Below, piece after piece: positions 43,100 through 54,874 of a stretch of DNA of 64,000 bases. The notes under the pieces were generated by a model that saw only the letters and a program-made list of their open reading frames with translations, did not search any database and had not been told where the DNA came from. The stretch covers positions 413,428,239 through 413,492,238 of the forward strand of contig NC_092875.1 in the NCBI RefSeq assembly GCF_028372415.1. Direction: 5' to 3'. A program made the position numbers and the translations under genes. The stretch's first letter is position 1. Every line of letters starts with the position of its first letter. The DNA is from Notamacropus eugenii. Taxonomy: Eukaryota > Chordata > Mammalia > Diprotodontia > Macropodidae.

Positions 43100-43600
43100 A
43101 ACATTTTTTAAACACTTACCATGTGCCAGGCATTGTGGTAAGTGCTGGGGTACAAATGCAAGCAAAAAGAAATACAATCTTTGCCTTTAATGAGCTTATA
43201 TTCTAACAATCTAATGAAGGAGTAGAACATGCAAAAAGGAGCTGGAAATTAGGAAGGCGGAAAAAGTACATCCCTTCAGGGGAAAGTGACATCAATAATA
43301 TCCTTCATAGAAAGGCAGTCCCCAGGATAAATCCACTAATGGAAAAAGGCCTCATCGCAGAATGAGAAAGCAGAAGAAATGGGACAGATGTTTTCTGTGC
43401 AAGGGGGCCCCAGTGCTAAGGGAAATCCCAGAGCAAGAAAGCAATAGAGACATGATTTGAAAGTTTTGAATTTTAGAAGGACCAGGAGAGAAATGGAGGC
43501 CAGGGCCCCTCCATGAAATGGAAGCCTTAGAAGGGATTCACCAGAGGGAGAGGACTATGTGGAAGAGTAATCTAGGGTGATAAGGCCAAAGAGTTGATTG
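43100..43600 (-). mobile_element. L2 3' part, antisense
   Basis: ACTTACCATGTGCCAGGCATTGTGGTAAGTGCTGGGGTAC (in parts: ACTTACCATGTGCCAGGC and GGTAAGTGCTGGGGTAC), AATGAGCTTATATTCTAACA and CATGCAAAAAGGAGC. Confidence 0.75.
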
Positions 43601-43699
43601 AATATTCCCTGGGCAATGAGGACACAGGAACTGCTAGACATTCCAGGATTAGACATGATAGAGGCATATTTTAATCTAGAAAATCAGAACAAGGCTAGG

Positions 43700-43853
43700 A
43701 GACTACAGTATTGTTATGTCCACTTTGTGACTTACAAAACTGAACCTCAGAGATGTGACTTGCTCCCACAATTAATAAATGTCAGAAGAAGAATTCAAAA
43801 TTAGCTCCTACTGACTCCAAGTCTAGCACTCTTGCGTGCCATGCTGCTGGTTG
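43700..43853 (-). mobile_element. MIR, antisense
   Basis: CAGAGATGTGACTTGCTCCC, AATTAATAAATGTCAGAAGA and CTAGCACTCTTGCGTGCCATGC. Confidence 0.65.
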
Positions 43854-44092
43854 ACTAAATTTAACAAGTTATTTTTGAAATATTATGACTTGTTATTTGA
43901 TTATTTTTAAAATAGTCTGTTGGTTTAGAGTCTAGAACCCAGGGACTTTTTAGCCTATCACAAGCACAGATCTGGGATAGCTATTACATGACAACAGTAT
44001 TCTCATATGGGACTTGAGGGAGTAAGGGGGAAAATGTATTGGTTAAAGTAGATTTTATTAAATAATTGCATGTTAAGAAACTTGTAATATAT

Positions 44093-44216
44093 GGGCAGAT
44101 ATCACAATGCATAGGTCAGTCCTGGAGTTAAGAAGACTTCAATTCATATCCTTCATCTTACATTCCTTAGCTATGGGATCTTGGGGAAAGTCACTTAACT
44201 TCCATTGCCCCACAGA
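44093..44216 (+). mobile_element. MAR1-like SINE, sense
   Basis: GCATAGGTCAGTCCTGGAGT, AAGAAGACTTCAATTCATATCC, TTCCTTAGCTATGGGATCTTG and AAGTCACTTAACTTCCATTG. Confidence 0.8.
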
Positions 44217-44219
44217 ACA

Positions 44220-44460
44220 ATGAATCCTTTAATAAAGAATCATTTATTAAGCTCCTCCTTTGTGGAAGGTACTGTGTAATTCACTGGGGAACACAAAGAC
44301 ACTCCTCAAAAATCCCTTCCCTTAAGGGTCTTTCATTCTATCAGGAGAGATAGCATCCACATATGTATCTGTGTATTTGTAGAAAACCTTAAATAATTAC
44401 AGACTAAACAGATAGTTAGATACAAAGAATGGAGGGGAAGATGGATCAGGAATTGGACTG
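44220..44460 (-). mobile_element. L2 3' end, antisense
   Basis: CATTTATTAAGCTCCTCCTTTGTGG, AGGTACTGTGTAATTCACTGGGG and TAAGGGTCTTTCATTCTATC. Confidence 0.65.
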
Positions 44461-44829
44461 GATCAGGAAATTTTCTAATAACTTTCAGATCTGTTGCTGC
44501 TTTGCATTGGAAATGTTAAATTATCATAGCTATTTGAAGATCCTAAACGTGCTGAATTTCTTTACAAACTCTACTGATTGGTATTTGCTGTATGTGGAAC
44601 ACAACTCAATTCTAGTTGAAAAATGATGTAAGCTGGATGACATTTCTTTCTTAGTCAATGAACCAAGAAGTAGCACGAGTATAATAATTTGATGTTCCAC
44701 CTAAACCTTTGGGGCAACAGATACTAAGCTGAATACCATTCCTTCTATGTTTCTACCACCAAAATGAACACTAACGTCTTTAAGGTCATTCAAGGCTATG
44801 GGTCATCCAAGAAATAACTATATAGTATT

Positions 44830-45035
44830 TTATGGTTTACCAGATTTACCACAAAGATCATCCCACACTCAAGATTAATAGCAAAATCTCTTTGAAGTGT
44901 TTCATGGAAACATTATCTATCCCTCCTGTTTTACAGGACTGGAAACTGATGCTCAGAGAGATAAAACAGCTTGACCAAATCTACACAGATAATAAACAGC
45001 TCAGCCATGATGTAAGCACATGCCTTCTGTCTTAA
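44830..45035 (-). mobile_element. MIR, antisense
   Basis: TATTTTATGGTTTACCAGATT, TGTTTTACAGGACTGGAAACTGATG, GAGAGATAAAACAGCTTGACC and CAGCTCAGCC. Confidence 0.6.
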
Positions 45036-46089
45036 AAATCCATCATACTTCCAACTCTATCAGAGTTGTTTTCATTAAATCAAAAGTAATATTGAGGAGA
45101 AATAGTAACAGTGATAATTATGGTAAAAATAACCAAAAATATCTAACTTATTACTCATCAAATATTTATTTCAGAAGTTTATTGCTAGTAATAATAAAAT
45201 GTAAGGAATATAATTATCTAAATGCATTACCTCCATAATATTATGAATGATCAATAGACATGCTATTAGTTTGATTAAAAATTTGTATCACTAATGAAAT
45301 ATATGAAACTAAGAGGAAATGTGCATATCTATATTTGCAATATATCTATATCTATCTATTATTATCTATGTATCTCTCTATCAGACCAGAAATATTGTAA
45401 TCTGTCATTTCCAATAATGAAGTACTTGCCTAAGAATTGATGAGGCTTAGTTTGTCAGGACATTTCTTTTTAATCTATATAACCAGACCAGTACTAGGGT
45501 GAAGTGACTGGAGCATTAGCCAAGGGTATAAAGTTACACAGGGACAAGATATTTAAAAGGACATTGTACAGCAGTTTTATCCCTTTAAAAATAAGATACT
45601 TGTAACATCTGGTGACTGGAAGAATTTGGAGCTGTGGTACGTGAAGCCATTGAGAAAATGGTGAGATAAGGGATGGGAATTAGGTCAATAGTCATGAAGA
45701 ATTCCTAAGGTTGAAAGAAGTAGTACTAAAACTTGGTTTGGATGAAGAGTAGGGATAAAGCTAAATGCTGACCAAAAGTTTATTTCTGCCTAGGAGTGGA
45801 TCTTTCCAGGTACTAGGGGCAATTTGAGACTTCCCTTTTCTATCCTCCATAAATATGACCCTTCATGTAAAGATCTAAGACAAGGAAATGGAGATACTAC
45901 ATTTACTGATGTAGGCATACCTCTTTCTCCCTATTTCCCAATGCTCACTCCAGTGCTAGGTACCTAACAGGCACTTCGTAAATGCTAATTGATTGAGTGA
46001 CTATGCCCTAATATAGGTCAATTTTTGTAAAAGAGATGTAAAAATGATTGCTCTTTGGAACATATTCCTCTTCTACAGTTTCTAATGGG
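45036..46089. other. Mostly unassigned; L2 3'-end scrap at 45935-46005
   Basis: CAGTGCTAGGTACCTAACAGGC, CACTTCGTAAATGCTAATTGATTG is a sense L2 terminus. The rest is AT-rich with TATC-type simple sequence near 45340-45380. Confidence 0.4.
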
Positions 46090-46845
46090 TAAAGAAGAGT
46101 CACAAGTTATTCAGATTTTCTGTCCTTTGCATTCGAAGGTCTTTCTCCTAATCTCTTTCAGAATTTGTTCCTTGTCTTTGGTATTGTTAAATTTAACTAC
46201 TTTCTGTCATGGAATTTTTAGCATAAGTTTGTTTGTTTTTCTCGGGGCAACATGTGGATTCTTTCATTTGGTAGTTTGTTTTTTTGGTTCAGAAATTCTG
46301 GGCAGTTTACTTATATAATTTCTTGAATTATGGGTTTCAAGTTATTCAACTTGGTACGTTTCTAGAAGACCTATAATCTGTAAGTTGTCTATATGAATTC
46401 TTTCTTCAAGATCAATGTTTTGATTGTGTGAAGGTCATATTTCTCTTTAATGTTATTCATTTTTGTTTCTTTGCTTCTATGTATTTAGATTTCTATTTAC
46501 TCTCTCTGTCTCTCTGTCTTTCTCTGTCTCTGTCTCTCTCTGTCTCTGTCTTTCTCTGTCTCTCTGTCTCTCTCTGTCTTTCTCTCTCTCTCTGTCCCTG
46601 TCTCTGTCTTTCTCTGTCTCTGTCTCTCTCTCTTTCCCCTTTGCAGATCTTTGCCACCATGATTTCATTTTTTTAAATTCTACTAATGATTTCTTCTGTA
46701 CAAGCCAAAAGTTCTGCTTTCACAATATTTATTTCTCTTTTAATTCATGCAGGAAACTCCTGCTGTGGTTCCATGTCCTCTTGAGAATTCACAGTATCCT
46801 GTGTCACATCAGGTATTGATTCACTGTCCTTTTTCTTGTAATATT
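46090..46845 (-). mobile_element. L1 ORF1 remnant, antisense, with TCTCTG repeat
   Basis: Minus-strand translation near 46330-46420 gives ERIHIDNLQIIGLLE, the start of the L1 ORF1 RRM (compare RRDNVKILGLPE in the intact copy). Frames are broken. A TCTCTG expansion lies at its upstream side. Confidence 0.6.
46500..46634 (+). repeat. (TCTCTG)n simple repeat
   Basis: Imperfect TCTCTG units over about 135 bases. Accounts for the Leu/Ser-rich plus frames and the Arg/Glu-rich minus frame. Confidence 0.95.
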
Positions 46846-46854
46846 TATTCAAAA

Positions 46855-46995
46855 GTGCCTGGACAGACTTAGCTGAGCCTCATCTATAAAATGAAAATAA
46901 TAATGTTACATTAATAGGCTGCTAGGAGATTAAGTACTTTGCAAAGTACTTTGTAAACCTTAAAGAATTATATAAATGTTAACAATTATGTAATT
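46855..46995 (+). mobile_element. MIR 3' part, sense
   Basis: GAGCCTCATCTATAAAATGAAAATAATAATG, TACTTTGCAAAGTACTTTG and AATTATATAAATGTTAAC. Confidence 0.65.
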
Positions 46996-47199
46996 AATAT
47001 CTTCTTTGTTGGGTGATCTGCTTAACGCTAGGTCTGTAATTCAGTTTTCTCCCACCTGAGACCTTTTGAAGTTATAGACATTCCCCCTTATATTCATCTG
47101 TTGCTCCTTATCTTATTCTTTGTGGTTTCCATGTGGAGCTGGACCTCAAAGCCATTTCAGCCTCTGAGTACACTGAGCAATTCAGTTTCATCAGTCTAA

Positions 47200-48197
47200 A
47201 TGTCTGCTTCACAGAACCTGACACCAAACACAAGAATAAAGTCCAAATGGATACATGATCTAGGTATAAAGGCTGATATTATAAAGAAACTAGAGGAGCA
47301 AGGGATAGTGTATTTGTCAGATTTCTGGAGAATGGAGAAATTAGATAGAGAACATGATGAAGTGCAAAATGAATAATTTTGATTGCATTAAATTGAAAAG
47401 TTTTTGAAAGAACAAAGCCAAGATTAGGAGGGAAGCAGAAAACTGGGAGAGAATTTTTGCAGCTGGCGTCTGTGATAAAGGCCTCATTTCTAAAATATAT
47501 AGGAGAACTCAGTCCAATTACAAGAATACAAGTCATTCCCCAATTGATAAATGGTCAAAAGATATGAACAGGCAATTTTCAGAGGAAGAAATTAAAGCTA
47601 TCTGTAGTCATATAAAAATGCTCTAAATCACTATTGATTAGAGACATGCAATTCAAAACAACTCTGAAGAACCATATCACAGCTATCAGATTGGCTAACA
47701 TGACAAAACAGGAACATGATAAATGCTGGAGAAGATGTGGGAGAGTTGTAACACTAATTTATTGTTGGTGGAGCTGTCAGCTGATTCAACCATTCTGGAG
47801 AGCAATTTGGAATTGTGTCCAAAGGGCTACAAAAATGTGCATACCCTTTGATCCAGCAATACCACTTGTAGGGCTATATCCCAAAGAGATCTTAAAAATG
47901 GGAAAAGGTCCCACATGTACAAAAGTATTTGTAGCAGGTCTTTTTGTGGTGACCAGGAACTGGAAATTGAGGGAATGCCCATCAATTGGGGAATGGTTGA
48001 ACAAGTTGTGGTATATGAACGTAATACAATGCTATTGTGCTATAAGAAATGATGAACAAGAGAACTTCAGAAAAGTCTGGAAAAACTTATATGAACTGCT
48101 ACTGAGTGAAATATTCAGAACCAGGAGAATATTATACACAGTAAATTTAAGACTTAAGGAAGCAATTGTTGAAAATGGAAAGCAAATAGATAATTAA
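47200..48197 (+). mobile_element. L1 ORF2 3' end, sense, 5'-truncated
   Basis: Translation over about 1 kb follows the L1 ORF2 C-terminal region. Clear blocks are FDPAIPLVGLYPKEILKM, GPTCTKVFVAGLFVVTRNWK, SIGEWLNKLWYMNVIQCY and CAIRNDEQENFRKVWKNLYE. A 187-codon frame is still open (47634-48197), but it begins at a TTG inside the family sequence and is interrupted by frameshifts upstream, so this is a dead fragment, not a gene. The reverse transcriptase core is absent. Confidence 0.92.
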
Positions 48198-48550
48198 AAA
48201 ACTCTGCCCCAACTGACTTCTGGGGATAACAGAACTGGCCCCAGATATATACCAGATCACTTGCCTTCAGACTTTGTGGGCTAACACACACACTGGAATA
48301 ATGTAGAGCGTATTTTAGTTCCCTCTGTTCCTCAGATTTCTAACTATGTTTCCATTTTATCCAAGCAAGCTTCTGCCTTTTAGTTTTCCATGACACGGGT
48401 CGGAGGTGGAAAGGAAAGTGGTGGCAGAGTTGAGTTCTGTTAGGTCAGCTGCCAAAGACAGATAGGTGCTAAGGGAAGTGGGCTAAATGATTATTTGGGC
48501 ATTAGATATTGGCCTTCTCTGTTATTCGTTCTTCAGCTTTTTACTTTCCC
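48198..48550. other. No recognisable feature
   Basis: Spacer between L1 and SINE. Confidence 0.4.
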
Positions 48551-48745
48551 ATCCACTGCATCCTGGGTCATCCATTACCAGTCATTTTGACATGTCTTCT
48601 CACTGAACTTTGATGCCTCTGGGGGAGAGATAGGCTAATGGCTTTGCACTGCTCAGCCTCATTTGAATCCATTTCATGCCCAAGTCAAGACATCACCCCC
48701 ATGATGCCAATGATCCTCTTTGAGAATGAAAGATAAATATCATTA
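48551..48745 (+). mobile_element. CCAGATGGCTC-box SINE, sense, old copy
   Basis: CACTGCATCCTGGGTCATCC, GATGCCTCTGGGGGAGAGAT, CTAATGGCTTTGCACTGCTC and TGATCCTCTTTGAGAATGAA. Confidence 0.75.
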
Positions 48746-49969
48746 AGGTTCTTGGCATCTTAGAGAAGGGTGTAAGCTGAAATTGCTTCATTTTTTGGAC
48801 ATAATTCCTATTTTTAGATGTTTGAGAGGTTTTGAGAATCAGAAAAATTTTCTAGTCTTCCATCTTAGTTATGTAACCTGGAACCACTATATTTACTGTT
48901 AATGTCCCACTGAGAGTGATCTTTTACACACTTGTAAGTATATATGGGGTATGCTGATAAATATAATGAGATATGCTGAAATTCCAAAAGAAAAAAATAA
49001 GTTTTACTCATGTAAATATATGAAATTGCACATGATATATGATACCATTTTAATTTCCTTGATTTGCTTCACTTTTGTATTCTAGTGTGATTATATATCT
49101 TACTTGAGTTATAAACAGTTTTATTTTAGAGAGAGAGAGAGGGGTTTGAATGCCTGTGGAAGATAAGGAAAGGAAGAAGAGAATAGGGTGTGTTTCATTT
49201 TCAATGTAATATGAAATTAACGAGAGTATTTTCTTTAGTGGGTGATGAAGAATGTAAAATAATAGCACTGATTTGTAATTGTGACTACCATAGATGATAA
49301 TCATAGGCTTTGGCATTTCTGAATGTGATCTTTGCCTTTAACATTTTCCAAAATGAAAGATATTCAAAAGAATTTTATTGACAGCTATGGTTTGAAGGAC
49401 ATTTATTTAAATTCTTCTCCTACAATCATACTTGGTATTCTTCTATAGCAAAGTGCCTCACAATTTAAAATCATGAATCAATTTTATATGTACCTTTCAG
49501 TATTATAATATATTATGGATGAATAAACAAATTAAGATAGCAAGTGGCAGTTGAAAGGTAGTGGGAAAAGAGTAGTGGGAAGACCTGAGTTTGAGTCCTT
49601 GATGTCAAATGTAGCCATGATGCAACTGAGCAAGTCAAGTATAATCACTCTACAACTTCTGTTTTAAATTCAATTTTCTATTCATATGCCAGGCACTCAA
49701 TCTGAATAAATGATCTGTTTCTCAGTTATTTTCTATCAGTGATAATAGCATATGAATATAAAATATTATATTTATACAAAAATTTCTATAAAATATTTAT
49801 AAAATTATATAAATTGCCATTAATAATATGACAATATTATTGCTGAATATTCAGAATTGCTGTTATTTCCACTTTTGTAGAGTTATGTAGGCCTTGGGCA
49901 GTCATTTTTAGAAGTGCTGGAAATATCTATTTACCTATCTATTTTCCCTCTTTGAAGCAATTTAAATGG
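48746..49969. other. No clear feature; weak SINE-like stretch at 49550-49630
   Basis: AT-rich. 49560-49600 (AAGACCTGAGTTTGAGTCC) may be a decayed SINE. Confidence 0.35.
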
Positions 49970-51830
49970 GAGTGAGGTTTAAAGGTTGCTTGCTTTCACC
50001 TCATTTCCCCCTCCACTCTAAAAGCTTTTCCTTGTGTGTCTCTCTTATGTGTGATAATCTTCACTATTTTTCCTTTCCTTTCCCCCTTCTTGCAAAGTAT
50101 ACCTCTTTCTTGCGTTTCCTACTTTTTTTTACATCATCCCTTCACAATTGGCTCACATTTGTGCCCTTTATCTATATATACTCCTCTTAATTGCCTTTAC
50201 AATGATAAAGTTCCTAGAAGTTACACACATCATCTCTCATGTAGAAAGGTAAACCTTTTAAACCTCATTGAGTTCCTTATGAATTCTTTGTCTTGTTTAT
50301 CTTTTCATAATTCTGTTGAGTCTTATATTTGGATGTCAAATTTTCTATTTAGATCTTGTCTTTTCATCTGGAATGCTTGAAAGTCCTCTATTTCATTAAG
50401 CTTGCATTTATTCTCATTGAAGATTATATTCATTTTTGCTAGGCAGGTGATTCTTGGCTATAATCCCAGCTCCTTTGCCCTCTGTAATGTTGTGTGCCAA
50501 GATCTCTATTTGTTTAATGTGGGAGCTTCTAAATCTTGTGTGATCCTGTTTGTAACTCTAGTGTATTTGAAAGGTTCCTTTCTGGATGCTCCTTTTTTTA
50601 ATTGTTGTTGTTTGCTTGTTTTTGGCCTGGGAGCTCTGGAATTTGGCTATAATATTCCTTGGAATTTTCATTTGGGGATCTTTTCCAGGTGGTGATTGGT
50701 GAATTCTTTCAATTGCTATTTTACCCTCTACTTCTAGGATATTTGGGTAGTTTTCCTTGAAAATTTCTTGAAATAGGATATCTAGGCTCTTTTTTAAAAA
50801 GATCATGACTTTCAGGTAGTCCAAAATTTTTTAAATTATCTCTCTTCAGTCAATTTCCCAGGTCAGTTGTTTTTCCCAATGGTACATTTCACATTTTCTT
50901 TTGTTTTTTTCTTCCATTCTTTGAACTCAGTTTTATTGTTATTGCTTAGTATCTCATGGAGTCTTTAGTTTCCATTTACTCAATTCTAAATTTTAAGAAA
51001 TTATTTTGTTCTGTGAGATTTTGTACCTCTTTTTTCCATTTGCCCAATTATGCTTTTTAAGGAGTTATTTTAATTATTGCATTTTTGTACCTCTTTTTCC
51101 ATGTGATCAATTTTTTTAGGTATGATTTTCTTCAGTATTTTGTTTTGTTTTGTTTTCAAAAATTTCTTCCTTTGCTCTCATTTCTTTATCTACTTTTTCT
51201 TCTACCACTCTCATTTTGAAAGTCACTTTTTAGGTCTTTTAGGAATTCTCGTTGGTTTCAATTCCAATTCACATTCTTTTTTTCCTCTTGAGGCTTTGCT
51301 TACAGGTATTTTGACTTCAGTGTCTTAATTTGTGTCTTGATCTTTCCATTCATCACAGCAGATTTTTGTGATCAGGTTCTTTTTTTGTGCTTTGCTTATT
51401 TTTCTGAGCTGTTTCTTGATTTTAAACTTTATGTTCAAGTTGGGCTTTCCTTCTGGCAGAGGGTAAGGATAGGGGAGCTGAGTTGTCTTAAGCTTCAGGA
51501 CTTTTTGCACTATTGCTTTTAGAGTTGGTTCTGAGAGTTTGGAAGTTTTTGGTATTTCTAAGATGCCCACAGCTGCTTCTGTCACACGACTCAGTCACAC
51601 TATTGGCATTTCATTCACATGGTCTCTGGGCCACCCTGCATCCCTATGCTACAGGTCTCTCTTTCTGACCTGGTAACTTCTCTTGGGCTGAAAAAATGTC
51701 TCCCTCTGAGCTTTTGTTGGCTGTACCACTCCATAATTTGACTTGGAGCATTGTTTTAAATTTGTTCGGAGGGAAATGTTGGGAGAAGTTGTCTGATGGT
51801 TTTTTCTACTATACCATCTTGGCTCAAAGG
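49970..51830 (-). mobile_element. Older HAL1 copy, antisense, 5'UTR-ORF1-3'UTR, decayed
   Basis: On the minus strand it starts near 51828 with TTTGAGCCAAGATGGTATAG. It passes through a 5'UTR and a decayed ORF1, whose recognisable piece at 50824-50558 gives DILFQEIFKENYPNILEVEG and KIPRNIIAKFQSSQ. It reaches the ORF1 end near 50340 (NEIEDFQAF, as in the intact copy) and continues without ORF2 into sequence homologous to the intact HAL1 3'UTR (GGTTTACCTTTCTACATGAG). It is truncated near 49970. Frames are broken by stops and indels. Confidence 0.82.
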
Positions 51831-52034
51831 CTTTTATTTTATAGAAAAGAAAATTCAGGCCCAGTGCAATTAAACATTTGTTTTTGTCTAATGTCAAATA
51901 AAATGAACCTCTCCAAAGATAAGATTCATGTTATGGCAGTGGAGGTATTTCTGAATTACTTTATGAATCAAACTTTTTATAAATGATGCCAACATTTCAA
52001 TGTGTCAGGGATTAAATGTTCACAAATGTGAGCA
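51831..52034. other. No recognisable feature
   Basis: Short AT-rich spacer. Confidence 0.4.
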
Positions 52035-52288
52035 CTTAATCCCCCACCCTCCATCTCCAAAGGTTTTAATAATTGCTTACTATGTGTCAGGTACTATGCT
52101 AAGATTTTTACAGCTTTTATTTCATTTGATTCTTACAACAACCCTACTCTTATTAAGAGCAATTATTATTCTCATTTAACAGTTGAAGAAACTGAAGTAC
52201 ACAGAGGTTAGTACACAGAGAGATTAACCCAGGGTCACACAGATAGTAAATATTTTCAGCTAGATTTGAGCTACTGATGCAGGTTGAA
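52035..52288 (-). mobile_element. MIR, antisense
   Basis: TTACTATGTGTCAGGTACTATGC, TTTCATTTGATTCTTACAACAACCC, TCTCATTTAACAGTTGAAGAAACTG, AACCCAGGGTCACACAG and AGATTTGAGCTACTGATG. Confidence 0.85.
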
Positions 52289-52434
52289 AGCTCCCTGTAG
52301 CTCAGCAGATGATCTTCAAGAGTTGTCATATTCAGAAAAAAAAGATCTTCTGTTTGAGAACAAATTGATGAAAAGAATCTAAACTTAAGTAAATTGATCC
52401 TCAGAATTCATTCGCTTGGGAAATAGTTTCGCAA

Positions 52435-52620
52435 ATCAACAATACATCAACAAATATTTAGTAAATGTCTAGTATATTCAACGTGGTCGGTTAGGTGCTA
52501 TAGTTATAAATAATGCTCATAAATTTAGTTTTAGTCATGTTGTATTTAAGAGGTCTGTGGGACATTCAGTTTGAAAAGTCCAGTAGAAAATTGATGATGT
52601 TGTAGTAGCTTCAAATTTGT
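52435..52620 (-). mobile_element. L2 fragment, antisense
   Basis: CAACAAATATTTAGTAAATG and, further on, TTTTAGTCATGTTGTATTTAAGAGG with AGTCCAGTAGAAAATTG correspond to antisense L2 blocks. Confidence 0.5.
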
Positions 52621-52675
52621 GACATCATGGTGCCACATGTATATGTATATATATGTATATAGAAACATGTATATA

Positions 52676-52822
52676 GAAATGTGACCTCAGAGCCAGGAGG
52701 ATGTGCGTCCAACCTCAACTTCTGACTTGTAATAGCTAAGCGATTTTTGACAAGTCACATAATCTCAGTATTTTGGCAGCTCTCTAAGACTGTAAAGTGT
52801 AGAGAAGGTGGCAACCTGTAAT
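52676..52822 (+). mobile_element. Degraded SINE, sense
   Basis: GACCTCAGAGCCAGGAGGAT, CTTGTAATAGCTAAGCGATT, GACAAGTCACATAATCTCAG and AGACTGTAAAGTGTAGAG. Confidence 0.6.
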
Positions 52823-53384
52823 GGGGAAAGTGGTTATCTTAGGGTTCTCTATAACATTAAAACAACAAGCCCAGTCGTTGTAATAGTCTAAAAGTGACAG
52901 AAATTTTTAAAATTGATTTTTAATTTCCAATGCCAATCATCTTTGATTGAAACAATAAATAAATAGATGACTCTTTAATCTAGATAGAGAGTCATGCAGG
53001 AAATCATTCTTCACCTACATCAGAATAGCTGCACTTGACATTTCCCATTCAATTCAATAAAATATATTGTTATTACTAATCTTTACGGAAGACTTCAGAA
53101 AGGAGAGTACATAGACAATAATTATGAAAAAGTTATTGTTTTAATATGCATCAAAATTCACAAAATCAGTCAGAGCCATTACTTTAGGTTTTTTCATTAT
53201 TTAGATTGTCTCCGTTTTGCTTGATATGATTGCAAGGATTTTAGTGGCCTGTCAGTTCAATGTACTTCAATGGATTTACATGACAGCCACAGAGCTAATG
53301 CTAGTCTAGTATCCTTTGAGAATTATCATGTCCAGAGTGAGTGAAGTGACAGTTTTACTGTACTTTGTCAAAGTCAGATGACAG
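52823..53384. other. No recognisable feature
   Basis: AT-rich spacer. Confidence 0.4.
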
Positions 53385-54425
53385 TTTGCAGTGTTGTGTT
53401 CAGATCTAAATATAATATTTTAGGAGAGACATTAACAAAATGGAACATATCCAGAGACCAACATTGGTGATGAAGGTATTAGAGACCAGTCACATGATGA
53501 TCATTTGAAGAAATTGGGAATTTATATTTATGTATTTATTATAAACTTTATTGTTAGTTTTCAACATTCACGTCTATAAGTTTTTAATTTTTTCTGCCTC
53601 CCTCCTCTCCCCTCCCCCCAAGACAGTATGCAATCTGATATAGGTTCTGCATTAGCATTCTTATTAAAGGTATTTTCACATTAGGCATGTTATATAGAAG
53701 AATTAGAATGAACGTGAGGAACTATGAGAAAGAAAAAAACAAAACAAAACAAAAAAGAGAGCAAGAAGTATGTTTTGATTTGCATTCAGACGCTGTATTT
53801 CTTTCTCTGGATGTGGATGGAATTTTCCAACCTGAGTCTTTTGGAGTTGTTTTTATGTCCTCACATTGCTGAGAAGAGTTAAGTCTATCAAAGTCAATCA
53901 TCACACAACATTACTGTTACTGCATACAATGTTCTGGTTCTGCTCACTTCACTCAGCCTGGGTTCATACAAGTCTTTCCAGGTTTTTCTGAAGTCTGCTC
54001 ATCATTTCTTACAGCACAATAATATTCATTACATTCATATACCACTTTTGTTCAACTATTCAGAAATTGGGTTTTTTTTTAATGGGGAATGAGAGGGAAT
54101 GAACAAGGAAAACATGAATGCTAATTGCAATGATTGATGAACTGTCTTGTTAGAGAGGGATTCACTTAGTTTTACTTGGTTCTAGAGGGAAGAACTAGAA
54201 AAAAATTCTTAGAAGGTCTAGAGAGACAGACTCAGGCAAAAACCTTTCTGATAAAGTAGTTTTTTGGTGGAATGAACTGCTTCAGGAGATCATTGGAGCT
54301 GTTTAAGTGGAGGCTGAATGCATATATTTTAGGGATATTGCAGAGAATTGCTGTTCAGTTACTGACTGGAATAAATGGCCTTGAAAATCTCCCCCTACTC
54401 TGGACTTCTATCACTTTGTGAGTGA
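53385..54425 (+). mobile_element. CR1/L3-type LINE 3' part, sense, split by an L1
   Basis: Left part: GTTGTGTTCAGATCTAAATA, GACATTAACAAAATGGAACA and TATCCAGAGACCAACATTGGTGATGAAGG (in parts), reaching GAAGAAATTGGGAATTTATA. Right part (54072-54425): GAACTAGAAAAAAATTC, GAATGAACTGCTTCAGGAGATC, GTTTAAGTGGAGGCTGAATGC and AATAAATGGCCTTGAAAATC. This is the CR1/L3 order, continuous across the L1. Confidence 0.72.
53519..54061 (-). mobile_element. L1 3' end inserted in CR1/L3, antisense, with 10-bp target duplication
   Basis: Antisense L1 3'UTR (TAGTTTTCAACATTCACGTC, CCCAAGACAGTATGCAATCTG) is followed by ORF2-end landmarks (TCTCTGGATGTGGATGGAAT, CATTGCTGAGAAGAGTTAAG, CACAATAATATTCATTACATTC). AGAAATTGGG at 53509-53518 is repeated at 54062-54071. 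5'-truncated. Confidence 0.88.
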
Positions 54426-54654
54426 GTTCCATCTTAATACATAATTACTTTTCTCTTTTAGATAAAGCTGCTTTTTTGACATCACAATGCTTTCCATATT
54501 TGTATAAGATTGGTCTAGGTGAATAGTATGCCATTAAATCAAATTTTTCTTTCTATCGATAAACACTATAATTCATCAGAGGGTGAAATGTAAAAATGAT
54601 ACCACAGATATAATATTGTATTATTTCACTTTATTGTTTATTTTGCTATAAAAA

Positions 54655-54862
54655 ATTGTCATTCAGTGGTTTGTGACCACAGAGTTCAGGGAGTTTTCTT
54701 GGCAAAGATACTGCAGTGCTTTGCTATTTCCTTCTCCAGTGGATTAAGGCAAAGGAGTTAAGTGACTGCCCAGGGTCACACAGCTAGTGAGAGTCGGAGG
54801 CCAAATTCGAACTTGTGACTCTAGGCCTAGTGCTCTATCCACTGAGTCACCTAGTTGTCTAT
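54655..54862 (-). mobile_element. MAR1/MON1-type SINE, antisense
   Basis: TCATTCAGTGGTTTGTGACC, TTTTCTTGGCAAAGATACTGC, TTCCTTCTCCAGTGGATTAAG, AAGTGACTGCCCAGGGTCAC, AATTCGAACTTGTGAC and CACTGAGTCACCTAGTTGTC. Confidence 0.93.
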
Positions 54863-54874
54863 AAAAATACTCAG

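Noticed and set aside
47634..48197. 187-codon open frame as a host gene
   Set aside because: The sequence is the L1 ORF2 C-terminus. The frame opens at a TTG within family sequence and lacks the reverse transcriptase core.
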